Shown: piece after piece, positions 12,429 to 23,299 of the stretch
How positions within the stretch are numbered: position 1 is the stretch's first letter
How the letters are laid out: every line of letters starts with the position of its first letter
Made by a program: the position numbers and the translations under genes
The notes under the pieces: model-generated
What the model was told of the DNA's origin: nothing
Seen by the model: the letters and a program-made list of their open reading frames with translations, nothing else
Databases searched by the model: none
Origin: Papiliotrema nemorosa
Lineage: Eukaryota; Basidiomycota; Tremellomycetes; Tremellales; Rhynchogastremaceae
Assembly: GCA_032158125.1 (NCBI GenBank)
Contig: JASKOT010000012.1
Coordinates: 248,001-312,000 of the forward strand
Length of the DNA stretch: 64,000 nucleotides
Direction of reading: 5' to 3'

Positions 12429-13274
12429 CTAGTTTCGGTTGACGTTTCCCAAGTCCTCGCAAGCCTCCTTGACTCGGGCAGACAGGGTCTTCTCTCCCTC
12501 TCGGACCCAGACTCGGGGGTCGTATTGCTTCTTGTTGGGCTTGTCGGCTCCCTCTGGGTTACCGACTTGAGATTGGAGGTAGTCGTGCTTCTTCTGGATG
12601 AAGTCTCGGATACCGGTCAAGTAGGCCCATTGAGTGTCAGTGTCGACGTTCATCTTGACGACACCGTTAACGACGGCTTCCCTGATCTCATCCTTGGTCG
12701 AACCAGATCCACCGTGGAAGACAAGGTAACTAGAATCATGTCAGCCGAAGTTCTTCCGAATGCACGAATCATGTTTAGGAAAGAATGTAACACCACTTCG
12801 ACACCTCCTTCTCCACGGAAAAGTCTTTCAGGTCGACACTCATAACGAGGCAACGTAGAAAGCAAACAGAAAAAGCAAGCTCTAACGTGGTGATGAATAA
12901 AAATTACTCGATATGCGCTGACCGGATCGCCGTCGTACCTCACTGAAAGAGGTCGAGGCACTGTCTATATGGGTAGCGGGGAGGGGGAAGGGGATAAGGG
13001 GGATGGGGCAGGGCGGTGACGCAGAAAAAAGAGAAATCAAGAATCATCTACTCACATTGGCTTGTCACCGTCGGAACCCTTGAGCTTCTCAGCGGCGTAA
13101 GCTTGGTGCTTGCCCAAGATGTCGGGTCGGAGAACGACGTTTCCTGGCTTGTAGACACCGTGAACGTTTCCGAAAGCGGCAGCGATGGAGAAGCAAGGCG
13201 AGATCTTGGAAAGAGCGCTGTAGACCTCCCAGATGTCCTCGGGTTGGGTGTAGAGCGAGGCGTTATCGACACCA

Positions 13275-13315
<41 letters not shown>

Positions 13316-14261
13316 CTCCATCTCGAGCCAGACTGGATATCAGCCTCAATCCTGCAAAAGGTGGTCTTTGTACTTACGACCAATCTTGGCCATTCGCTCA
13401 AAGTACTTCACACAGGTAGCAATGTTCTCCTCGTTGCTCTCCTCTGACAAGTCGAGCATGTGCGACGAGAACAAGGACTCTCCGTGCTCCTTGTAGTAAG
13501 CCTCGTTGGCGTCGAGCATACCGTCGAACCACGGGAGCAACTTCTTGGCACAGTGGTCCGAGTGGAGGACAACTGGGATACCATAGTGAGGAGCGATGGA
13601 TCGGATGTAGTGGGCGGCAGCGACGGCTCCGGCGATGGAGGCCTCTTGGTTCCCGTTGGCAAGACCCTTACCACCGAAAAAGGCGGCTCCACCTTGGGAG
13701 ACCTGGAGGATGATGGGAGAGTTGATGTCTCGGGCAGCCTCGAGGACACCGTTGACGACGGACGAAGAGGTGACGTTCTGACAATAAGCCCCGTCCGACG
13801 GGTAGAATGGGTTTACTTACAACAGCCTAAGAGAGCGAAAAAGAAGCAAGGTCAGCGAAAGATGATCAGAGGGCTCGAGCATTGTGTATACATACGGGGA
13901 TGGCAAACTACAGGTCAGCGTCATCCCAAAGGTTCAAGAGTCAAGTTTTTCATGGAAAGAGATAAGAAAAACGTCATGGCTTGATTCTAACCGAGACGAC
14001 CTGTGGGGTGCACAAATGGGGGCTTTGCTATTCGGTGTGGGAAAAAAGAAGGCGCCAGAACGTCTAGACATGCAAGACGGTGAAGATGGAATGAGGAGCT
14101 CACTTTTTGGTCTTTGGCGTATTTGAACAGCTTTCGGACGTTCTCGCCGGTCAAGACACCGGCCTGGATTGTCAGTTGCGGTTGTTGAAGTTTGGTCGAT
14201 GGGCGGATTTTTGGGGGGCTTGACGTACGGGGACGATGGAGAGAGCACCTTGAGCAGACAT
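12429..14261 (-). CDS. FBA1: Class II fructose-bisphosphate aldolase
   Basis: A zinc-dependent glycolytic enzyme that splits fructose 1,6-bisphosphate into glyceraldehyde 3-phosphate and dihydroxyacetone phosphate in the cytosol. The ATG at 14261 starts MSAQGALSIVP (exon 14261-14229), followed by AGVLTGENVRKLFKYAKDQK (14163-14104). Two microexons, FAIP (13896-13907, 12 nt) and AV (13821-13826, 6 nt), then join NVTSSS (from 13777). Zinc and catalytic motifs are visible: VVLHSDHCA, LEMEIGITGGEEDG, AAAFGNVHGVY and LVFHGGSGS. The last exon (12729-12429) ends in KEACEDLGNVNRN. The intron at 12730-13055 is 326 nt, much longer than the local norm. All family motifs are intact. Confidence 0.95.
13821..13826 (-). 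other. 6-nt microexon of FBA1
   Basis: The six bases GCTGTT encode Ala-Val of the conserved FAIPAVNVTSSS motif. On the minus strand they are bounded by an acceptor ending TTAG (plus ctaa at 13827-13830) and a donor GTAAGT (plus acttac at 13815-13820). The neighbouring exon at 13896-13907 is only 12 nt. Skipping either would delete motif residues without changing frame. Confidence 0.8.
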
Positions 14262-14926
14262 TGTGAGTGGGCTGAGATGTTAGTGGTAAAGTCGACCAGG
14301 TCATCCTTGCTAAGCTCACTGTGTTTTGAGGGGGGAGTTGAAAATAGAGTGAAGGTGAAGAAGCAAGGAAAGAGATGGAAAAGTCGGAGCAGGTCAGAAG
14401 GTAGTGGGGGGGTGACGCTGCGGCATCTAACCCTCTCTCTGACGGAACTTTGTGAATTACCCCGCATGACAGTGTGGGGTAGAGACCATTTAATCCCGCG
14501 GATTCAAGAGATAATGCCGAACCGCCCTTATCGGTAATTCCCGGCAAGTGGCACTTTTGCCGTGTCGGCCCGGCATCAGCGTTTCAGAACCGGGCAAGGG
14601 GGTCCGTTTCGGAATCTGTCGTGATGATCTCCTCGACCGGTCCGGAAACTTGACAGTCCACAGAGAGGCAGAATCAGTCTGTTCAGCTCATCCCTCATGA
14701 GCATCCTGGATGGCTCGAGGTGTTGGTCAGATAGCTGACACGAGAGCAAGTGGTATCGATCCCCGACCGTCTTGTGGCATCTTTTCCACCTCATAATGAC
14801 CTCATCATTTTGCTTAGGAAGTCGACCTGTCATGCTCATGTCAAGCTGATGACCACCATCGACGAGCTTTGACTCTTCAGAGTGCGCATTCTCACCAAGC
14901 TCACTAATTGGTGAATTCACCTCAAG
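14262..14926. promoter_or_regulatory. Divergent promoter region of FBA1 and the hydrolase gene
   Basis: The two genes diverge from this 665-bp space, so it must hold both promoters. I see no clear TATA box and cannot assign binding sites. Open frames inside it are antisense extensions without motifs. Confidence 0.4.
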
Positions 14927-16007
14927 ATGACTGACAGACCATATGACAATTCTACTTGGAAGACCGGCATCCACCTCCTTTCAGGTACGCCCGACACGTG
15001 AGTGTGGTGTCCCCTTTTCGTACCTTGCTGATCGTGACAGTCCAGACGAAGTGACATACTTTTACATCGATTGTCCGCCCTCATCTTCATCTACTCGGGG
15101 CACGATCCTCCTTATCCATGGATTCCCGGAGACCTCACATCAGTTCAGACACATCATTACGCCCCTTTCCCAACAAGGATACCGCATCATCGCGCCAGAT
15201 TACCGAGGGGCGGGATACTCGTCTAAACCTAGAGGACTCGATGGATATCGGAAATCGGTCATTGCGGCGGATCTCGTCGTGCTGTTGGATAAGATGAAAG
15301 TGGAAAAGGTACATCTAGTAGGGCACGATATTGGGGGGATGATTGCGCATAGCTTTGCGAGTAGATATCCAGAACGGACAATCAGTGTCATGTGGGGCGA
15401 ATGTCCTCAACCGGGATCCAAGGCCTACGGTGGGTGGTGTAACGCGACGCCATTGACTGATGTCAGACGAGAACTGCCATAAACCCGGAGTCTGGCATTT
15501 CACTTTTCACTGGCAAGCTGATCTGCCCGAGCTCCTCGTCCAAGGTAAAGAAAGGATGTGAGTGGCACGTTCCCCTTTCGACGTTTGATTTCGTTTACAC
15601 ACCTCCTTCGTCGGCTCATTCGCAGTTACCTGAGCCATTTCTACAATCGCCTCGCACACCGCCGGAATGTCTGGACGCCCGACGTCCTCGACTTTTACAC
15701 CGACGCTTTCTCGCAATCTGGAGCCATGCGAGCAGGAATGGACCTCTACCGCTCATTCCACGCGGATCTCGAAGACAACAAAGCGCATCTCAAATCACAC
15801 GGGAGGTGTAAAGTACCCGCTGCCGCTTTTTCGGGCGCAAAGAGCTTTTTGGCGAGTATAGCGCAGAAGCAGACGGAAGAGCTGTACGAGAACGTAGAGG
15901 TAGTTGAAGTGGAGGAGAGTGGACATTGGGTGGCAGAAGAGAATCCAGAGGATACAGTGGAGAAGATCTTGGCCTTTGTAGGGAAACATTCGAAGCGGGA
16001 GGGCTGA
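14927..16007 (+). CDS. Epoxide-hydrolase-like alpha/beta hydrolase
   Basis: Soluble alpha/beta hydrolase of the epoxide hydrolase/haloalkane dehalogenase branch, probably opening epoxides or similar electrophiles; the substrate cannot be told from sequence. Motifs: HGFPE oxyanion element, nucleophile elbow VGHDIGG with Asp as nucleophile, DYRGAGYS, and the C-terminal catalytic His in ESGHWVAEENPE. The cap region contains WHFTFHWQADLPELL, typical of this group. Four exons were joined: 14927-14997, 15041-15429, 15467-15557 and 15626-16007, giving 310 residues. Frame is kept at every junction. No signal peptide is seen. Confidence 0.88.
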
Positions 16008-16112
16008 GGATAATCAAATTCCAGGACAACGACAGATACGAACGTAGCATGTCGAATGTGAGTCATGCCTCGGTAATGGGTCGTCAAGCGCCGTTTCACC
16101 CATCGAAACAGA

Positions 16113-17348
16113 TCATGTTTTAAGCAGTTCATCCCAGTACGCCTCCTCCCCTGTGATCTGGTCCATCCTGCCTTCGCGTTGTAGCTTCTCCAGCCATTGT
16201 CGAGCACCTCCAAATTCGACATGAATACCCATATGAGGATCGTCTTCCAGATCGTCCTTAGCTCCATCTCCCTCATTCTCCCCATTTCTGGTCGAGTTCC
16301 TCTGTTGGATCGATCGGTCGTGTGTCGCTTCCTCGTCTTCCCTTCCTCCACCCTGCACTCGTTGTGCCAAGCGCCTTTCCTCTCGGCCCCTCTTCGCTTC
16401 CCTCCGGACCGCCTCTTTCCCCTCCTCGAGAGTCATCCTTGAATCCCACCATTGAAACAACTCCATACTCCGGTCGATATTCCACAATCTCACCTTTCCC
16501 ACCCCCGTCACCCTAGTCAAGGCGAACACGACACCAGGTAATTGTTTAGGTACATTCGGAGTGTATCGCACACATCCCTGCATATCGCAATATGCGCATC
16601 CTCTAGTCCTGAAAGTCTGATGTCCTGCTCTGGCACAGTCCACTTCCTCATTTTCACTATAGCCCGTCATGGCCGGCCCTTTTCCGACCCATCGCCTTGG
16701 GAAGGAGGTAGAGGAAGGATGGTAGATCCACTCAAGACGATGATCATGCCTCTCGTCCCATAATACCAAGTCGCATTCCTCCAAGTCGTTCAAATTGGAG
16801 AATGTCGCGGGGGAGTAGAGGGCTTTCCCATGTGGATCAAAAGGGAGTTGACAAGGTCGGAGTATCATCGTCAACCGTCTTACCGACATAGGGGGTAAAA
16901 GGTGGAGTTTGCGAATGATCAGGTGTTCCAGAGGTTTTGTCGAGTAATGCGCCAGTAGAGGACAAGAATGAGGTTGACATTCTTTTCCCATGACTACAGG
17001 TCTATCGCCGCCCGCTAGATGGATCGTGTGGAGGTTTGGCATACTCGGCAAGGTCTTCAAGCCCGGACAAAAGTCTGTTCCATGCGTGTAAACCTCCAAC
17101 GTCCGGACGTGCTGCCAGGCAGAACGTTTCGACCATGCAGCAGGAGAACCATCAGGAAAAGATAAGTCGAGAAAAGTGGAGGGCTGATCAGGTCGTATAG
17201 GAAAATTTCGATAGAGTCTCGGAAGGGTCACCAAGGCGAACAGCTTTGAGACCTGTAGCAAGGTATAAAGCGATTCTTCGTGTGCATGCTCGACCAGCGT
17301 ATCGAGCACATCTGGGTTGAGGCAGAACCTCCCTGCCGCAGACGACAT
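16113..17348 (-). CDS. F-box-like protein, substrate unknown
   Basis: One long exon with the first supported Met at 17348 (MSSAAGRFCLNPDVLD). Residues 8-45 look like a divergent F-box (LDTLVEHAHEESLYTLLQ then SKLFALVTLPRLYRNFPI), which would bind Skp1 in an SCF ubiquitin ligase. The middle has leucine-rich stretches (LKTLPSMPNLHTIHLAGG) and a Cys pair region (CAYCDMQGCVRY). The C-terminal third is a charged, probably helical region. This overall plan is common in basidiomycete F-box-like orphans. No orthologue named with confidence. Confidence 0.6.
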   Translation of the reverse strand: MSSAAGRFCLNPDVLDTLVEHAHEESLYTLLQVSKLFALVTLPRLYRNFPIRPDQPSTFLDLSFPDGSPAAWSKRSAWQHVRTLEVYTHGTDFCPGLKTLPSMPNLHTIHLAGGDRPVVMGKECQPHSCPLLAHYSTKPLEHLIIRKLHLLPPMSVRRLTMILRPCQLPFDPHGKALYSPATFSNLNDLEECDLVLWDERHDHRLEWIYHPSSTSFPRRWVGKGPAMTGYSENEEVDCARAGHQTFRTRGCAYCDMQGCVRYTPNVPKQLPGVVFALTRVTGVGKVRLWNIDRSMELFQWWDSRMTLEEGKEAVRREAKRGREERRLAQRVQGGGREDEEATHDRSIQQRNSTRNGENEGDGAKDDLEDDPHMGIHVEFGGARQWLEKLQREGRMDQITGEEAYWDELLKT

Positions 17349-17533
17349 GTCGGCGAGTCTTTGACGATGGATGTCGAGGAGCAAAGCACAAAAGAAGCTC
17401 AATGGGACGGGTCGGCGGTGTGATCGGCTGTGCAAATATCCGACAACCTTCTCTTGCCACCCCTCACCTTGCGTGCCATTATAGTACCCGTGCATATCGA
17501 TACAATCCGCCGATTGATAACCTTGGATAACTG

Positions 17534-19912
17534 CTATTCCTTGTAGATGACACACACTTCCCCAGCAACAATCAAGCAGCCCACTACCATGGTCACACAC
17601 ACAGCCACCCAGTTGAACTTTGCAAACTCTATCTGAGTCACCGTCCGTCCCTTTTGCCGCAAAATAGTCCTCCACAATAGACCGGCCAAAGACGCCGAGA
17701 AACTGTTGATCAGCAAGGGACACTCTAAAAGATTTCTTCGCTCACACGAAAGAGTATGCGCCAAAATTGGATCCCACTGCGAGTGTGTACACCGCCGCGT
17801 AGAGTGTCCGTTCCGAGACAGGACCATGAGTCTGTTGCCAATACTGCAGCACTCTCGACAGTAAGATTGTGGCTCCGATGTTCGTTCCAAAAGCCTATAT
17901 GTTCAGCTTTGCCAGTGACGTCGCCAGGCGATACTCACATTGCAACCGATAACTGACAACATGCCCATGAGCCAGACCACACCCGCTACTCCCGTACTGT
18001 CCGCTCTGACCCATGCAGCCCACCAACCTCCAAATACCTTTATCCAGCCAGTGTACTGTAAACCCTCGACGACGATGAACATGGAGAATGCAAAAGGGAC
18101 CAGAGGCCAGGGCATCCGGGAGAGGGTATCGATGGGTGTAGGGAACCGCCTAGCGAGGAAGTTGAAGGGGGAGTGGCCTTCCGAAGAGGGCACCGTTGTT
18201 GATAAGTCCCTTTCCCCTTTCTGTGTCGATTTCTCGACGGGCGGAGTACTGCTCGGAGAGAGCGTATTTGCGTCTGTCTCTTCTACGGCAGGAATCGAGG
18301 GTGCGTCGTCCATTCTTGCTTGATCGGCATCTGTTTCGACTGGCGCACTTGTCTGCCTCTGGGCTGCGACACCTTCCGAGGGAACCTCAGTGCTGTTTTG
18401 ATTCTCCTGCTTTTCTGTCAACATTGTTGCCATCCCTCGCAATTCCTGTCGATCCGTGTCGTTTCCTTCAGAAGGTTCCTCTGGAATTGCGCTTTGACTC
18501 CTCTTTCCCGTGTCTGCAGGTGTGGTTTCCGCCCCCGCCTTCTCATTCTCATTCTCCCGCTCCTCCACCTCGCCGGCCTCGACCCCTGCTCCAGGTTTCA
18601 ACACCTCTTTCATCCCCTCCTTCTCCCTCAACCTCGCCCTGTCTTTCCTTCCCGGGTCTCTCAGATCCCCAACACTGTCCCAAGTCAACATGCACAGGGC
18701 AGCTGGCAGGACCACAATCCACACTCCTCCCCACGGATGTTCTTCCAACTTTCCGCCCGCACTGAGTCCCACCAGAAGCACAATGGTAATCGCAAAGAGG
18801 ACCGCTCCAAATATTCCACCCCATCTATCGTTCAAAGCGTCCTTTGCTCTGACATGCGGGGGCGAAAGGCGTTTAGGCACATAATGCTTGAAGACAAAGT
18901 ACCGGGCGATAGGGTAGAGAACGATGACTGCCGCTACGGTAGGTAAAGCTGTCCAAGCGGAGAATTTGAGGAAAGAGATGTCGAAAGAGGAAGTAAGGAC
19001 TAGGTTGGTAGGGTTTGACGAGACGAGTAGTGCCGAGACGAGATTAGAGACTTGGAAATGGGTGAAGAGAAATCCTGTAGGGGGTTGGATCGATGCGTGA
19101 TCGGTGAAATAGACGAGAAAGGGTGTTCCAGAGAGGATCAGCGGGTCGTTGCCTATGAGGAGACCTGTGAGGGCGAAAAAGGCGTAAAAAGCCGAGTAGA
19201 GTCGGGATCCGGAAGAAGAGTATTTGTTACCGACCAAAAAGGCGAGGTAACGCAATAGACCTGTAGAATCGAGGGAGAGGGAGATGTAGGCCTGAACATC
19301 AGCCTCCTTCTCCGAACCAGAACCGTGCTTGTCGACCACTCTGCACCAAATCGGTTGTGCGGAAGAGTGATGAGGAGTGATTGGGAGACATGATGTGTAA
19401 GTACTCACAAAACACAAGAATAGTGTCATGATATCATAAGGCTTCACCCCGTCCGATCCCACAATCCCCTTTCGAACAACACTTCCAGGTATACAAGTGC
19501 TCGCCAGCAACAACAAGACCCCGATGACTGGTGCTGTCTCTAGACCAATCTTGAATCGATATATTGTCCATCCTGACGTCTTTTCGGTTTCGTCACCGTG
19601 CGGTAACAGACGGGAGATCTTGGCTGGGAGAGGGAGGGGAATATATATTGGGTAGATCACAAGAACATCTACGAGTCAGTCTTGCACGAGATAAAGTTTG
19701 ACTCTGAACAAGCACAATTGCCCACGAATGGGTAGGCAGGACGTGTGACAGAGTTGAACAGCTGGGGAAGCCTGAGTTGGGGACTTACTGATCAAGATGA
19801 AGAAGATGAGCGTAACAATAGAGCGAGCATCTATAGACCTCGTCGTGTCCATAGTGATGGTCTCACCACCAGACCTGCCCGACAGAGCTGGATATTGACC
19901 GAGCTGCGACAT
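17534..19912 (-). CDS. ArsB/NhaD-type (ion transporter superfamily) membrane transporter
   Basis: Multi-pass plasma-membrane or vacuolar transporter of the ArsB/P/SLC13-like superfamily; arsenite or another anion is a possible substrate, not shown. Exon 1 begins at the ATG at 19912 (MSQLGQYPALSGR) and enters the first helix (RSIVTLIFFILI). After an intron it resumes VIYPIYIPLPLPAKI. The body has about ten hydrophobic helices and the motif GNDPLILSGTPFLVYFTDH. A central hydrophilic loop of about 160 residues, rich in Glu, Ser and Thr, splits the two halves. The second half carries GCNAFGTNIGATILLSRVLQ, spliced across an intron near 17895-17940. The last exon ends at 17534. The two-half plan with paired conserved loops is normal for the family. 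Confidence 0.8.
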
Positions 19913-21060
19913 GGTGGCAGGCGTTGAAATTCGCTGTGGAAAAATCTTGCAGATCTTATACCGCCTTGGGACACACGTGCAAATACGATATCTATGCCAA
20001 GTTGAGTGGTTGCAAGCGCATAATCAGAAGTAGATCTTTAGCACTGTACGATCAGCTCATGTATTCACACGGACAGCACTGACTGCACGAACAAAGGATT
20101 GGCCTGATTCTGCAGGAATGATGCAATGCCACCTTCCTGCTTGCCGGTATATTCGGAAACTCGTCTCGGTGCGAAGTTGGATCACCTCGATGCTCGACTG
20201 CGCTTCCGAAGGGTGCGGTCTAAGGAGTAATTCCCTTCAACTCAGAGAGTAGGGCTGCCGATAGCTGTGTATGGATAGTCTGAAGAGGATAGACTAGCGA
20301 GATACATGTGGACCCAAGGAAGAGCGGTTGTCGGTTGAGATCTCTGCCCAAAAATAAACAACACAGTGCAAATCATGACGATCTCCAAAAGTGGCACCGA
20401 CGCACACCGGCATAATCGCCGACTCATAAACTGGTCTTTCAACACTCGAGACTCTTTGCCTTCAGCATGGCTGGATGGAAGTGCTTGGCCCAGCATGGCT
20501 GGATGATACACTGCACCCTGATTCGGACATCCCGTATCAGCGCTCAAAGACCCTCTGACACTTGCGCACTTGTCGCCACCCCATCCTTTGAATCCCTCCC
20601 CATCTCTCACCTGTCAGACCAAACGTGAGATGCCGCAATACCAGCTCGCTATCGCACCATTGGTCGCCTTATCTCCACTCCTTTGATTGTCTCATCTCAC
20701 CAGTCAGTCAGACCTAGCGAGAGGGCAACAACGGCTCCACCCGTATACCCAGGATGCCCAGGAAATTTCTCATTGTACAGCGCTTGCGTTTGCGCTTCGA
20801 CTCGTCCACGCCATTCTCCAAAGTGCAGTATTTTGTCAGCGTTTCGACGAGATACCCCGAGAAGCCCTGTATGATCGGATAGAAGTTGACTCTTATCGCA
20901 AGACTGACAAGTGGAGCATTCCACGCCGTACTTCAGGACTCCTTGAAGCGCAGTCGGCTCTCACATATAGATCTCAACAAGTTTTCTATTTTGCAAACCC
21001 CAATCGAGGTGAGCTTGTCACCTCCGCGCCAGTGCCATCCCGATCGACGCGGACGCATAT
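19913..21060. other. Intergenic region, two divergent promoters
   Basis: This lies between the divergent transporter gene and the disordered-protein gene. The open frames at 20242-20610 and 20687-21238 lack motifs and overlap one another in opposite orientation. A CT-rich plus strand near 20640-20720 is compatible with a promoter or 5' UTR. No RNA gene seen. Confidence 0.35.
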
Positions 21061-22749
21061 ATGGGAGGGCATATACCCGGCTTGTCGCGAGGAGGCAGTT
21101 GGGTCCCGCCCGCTCATCCTGGACATCCAGCCAACGGCACCATCGCCAACCCTCATCCTCGAGAAGCAATATCTGCGAGTGTGTACTCTACAGCCTCTGC
21201 AGGGTCATACGGGACCGGTCTACCTCTATCACCCATGAGTTACAACCCCATATTCCCCTATCCACTCACCTCTCCGTTTCTGCCATCCCCGGCTACCTCC
21301 CGGTATTCGGCTCCACCTATGCCTCTTCAAGCTTCCGGTTGGCCAATCGGTCCGTCAAGCATCATGTCGCCCTCGAAAATACAGACCACATCCTTTGAAC
21401 AAGAGCAGACGCCCTTTCCCGTCCATTCTCAAGCCGCAAGCATCATTCCTCTACCCCCACGCACACCGACCGTCATCCCGTCTTTACCGCCTCCTCCATC
21501 GCCCAGCATTCAGGCCAGATACGTCAATGTGAGAACCCACGAGCCAAGTGAACCAAGTGAGCCAAGCTGGGAATATGCAGCTGGTGCACCAAAGCGTATC
21601 GATCGGGAACAGCCTTACCACGCTTCGCAGAGACCAAACAACGAACACAAGCATACCGCTCATCTCGTATACCGTAAACGAGCAGATAGTCTGCCTCGGC
21701 CGCCGCCTCCTGAGGTGGCTCAGCATACCGATCCCTCGGAACAAATCAGCCTGGAAGCGACGTTTGAAGAACGGGATCGGACGGCTTCAGGGAGTGGTAA
21801 ACAGCTCGAAGCCCGACGAAACAGTTTCAAACGCCCCAGCAAAACCAGATCCTCCTCACACTACGATGCTCTGGCTACGAGAGAGTTGCTACCTGGCAAG
21901 CTGGATCGTAATCACGCTCATGACCATGTCAAGCGATCTCCCCCTCGATTGCACACGTTAGCAAGGCTACCTCGAGATGCTTCGTCTCCCTCAAGCTCAC
22001 ACGCAAATAGCAGGACAGAGCCTGCGACTCACTCTCCCTCCCCGTACATCAAATTGGGTCGACCTCCGAATACACGCAGGCACACTTCTCACACAGACCG
22101 GGCAGACTCTGACAATCCCACTTATCCTGAAAAGGGTGAAAGAGCACGCCACGTATCCAGCCCTGACCGTTCTCCCTCACACCGACAGATCGTCGTCTCT
22201 TCGCCGTCGTTACCCAACAAAGCGAAGAGTAAGGCATACGACATGTCACCCCTCTCCACTGCTCTCCCTTGTTCAGGTACAACTCTGGATTTTCAGACTC
22301 ATACTCGTGTCAGACCCGCCAGTCCATCGGCCCGCGCCTACATGCATACTCACAGTCACAGTCAAAGCACCCCTGATTCCCCAGAAGAGGTATACGATCG
22401 ATACTCAACACACCCCGCTGCTCCCGTCCCTGATCGAGCTGACCGATACGTCTACTCTCCTTCTGCTGGATCATCAAAGAGTCGTGCTCCCGTTTCACCC
22501 TCTCCGACCGATATGATCCTCGTGGGAGATGCTTACCTCCCTGTGGGATACGCTAGACCCGTTAAAGAGCTGGAGTGGAATAGAGATGGGCCAGCGATGA
22601 AAACGTACGGGGTGGCATGGAAGAGACACACGGAAGATTTGGTTCTGCCAAAAGGACCAGAAGGACCTAGATGGGTTCAGGCCAGACCGCCCAGAGTGGA
22701 CGTGTTATCTGGAGGTGGATGGTGGGAAAGTGGCGGGCAGGGCGTATGA
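21061..22749 (+). CDS. Disordered orphan protein with a conserved-looking C-terminus
   Basis: A 562-residue open frame from the ATG at 21061. It is rich in Pro, Ser, His and Arg, with proline runs (IPSLPPPPSPS) and short repeats (HEPSEPSEPSWE), so most of it is predicted disordered. The last about 75 residues differ: they are folded-looking and rich in Trp and Gly (MILVGDAYLPVGYARPVKEL, KTYGVAWKRHTEDLVLPKG, VDVLSGGGWWESG). The start may lie in an upstream exon. I do not recognise the family. The length and codon regularity support a real gene. Confidence 0.65.
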   Translation: MGGHIPGLSRGGSWVPPAHPGHPANGTIANPHPREAISASVYSTASAGSYGTGLPLSPMSYNPIFPYPLTSPFLPSPATSRYSAPPMPLQASGWPIGPSSIMSPSKIQTTSFEQEQTPFPVHSQAASIIPLPPRTPTVIPSLPPPPSPSIQARYVNVRTHEPSEPSEPSWEYAAGAPKRIDREQPYHASQRPNNEHKHTAHLVYRKRADSLPRPPPPEVAQHTDPSEQISLEATFEERDRTASGSGKQLEARRNSFKRPSKTRSSSHYDALATRELLPGKLDRNHAHDHVKRSPPRLHTLARLPRDASSPSSSHANSRTEPATHSPSPYIKLGRPPNTRRHTSHTDRADSDNPTYPEKGERARHVSSPDRSPSHRQIVVSSPSLPNKAKSKAYDMSPLSTALPCSGTTLDFQTHTRVRPASPSARAYMHTHSHSQSTPDSPEEVYDRYSTHPAAPVPDRADRYVYSPSAGSSKSRAPVSPSPTDMILVGDAYLPVGYARPVKELEWNRDGPAMKTYGVAWKRHTEDLVLPKGPEGPRWVQARPPRVDVLSGGGWWESGGQGV

Positions 22750-23299
22750 TTGGTCAATACTCGTGTTTGAATGGACAGTATGTACAGTAACCTGTGGTCC
22801 ATGTACCGAGCATGCTGATACAAGTCGTTTGTTCTATGCGCACGTTACGAACCAGTTTATCCTGCAGGTCCAAGGAGTGCTCGATTCATGATGCATCAAG
22901 ATTAATGCCATCTTGGGGGTCTTTCACTACCGTCGGTCCTCTCTGCAAGATACAATATATAAGACTGAATGACCCAAAGATTGACCTGTCGCCACGAGCG
23001 CGAGCAGTCGGAAAGAAAAGAAGAATGAAAAGTTGTAGTAAAACACATGATTGTAAATAGAGCGATGTAGACATTGGGAAAAGAACATGCGTGCTCCCCA
23101 AAAGGATCAGGAAGCAAAGGAAGGGTAAACCGGTTGTTCGCGACATGTTGTGACGATCGTGAAGGAATGTAAAGGAAGATGAAGACGTGTCGAGTCCCGT
23201 ATGATGAGATGTGGGCCGTGAATGTCGTTACAAGATAAATCGTGGCGTAATCCTTGAACACCAAGTCCGCTCGGCGTAAACTCCACTCTCGCCCAGTGA
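22750..23299. other. Convergent 3' regions, no gene
   Basis: The 3' flanks of two convergent genes. AT-rich stretches with AATATATAAGA and AAAGAAAAGAAG near 22950-23030 may belong to 3' ends. No coding signal on either strand. Confidence 0.4.
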
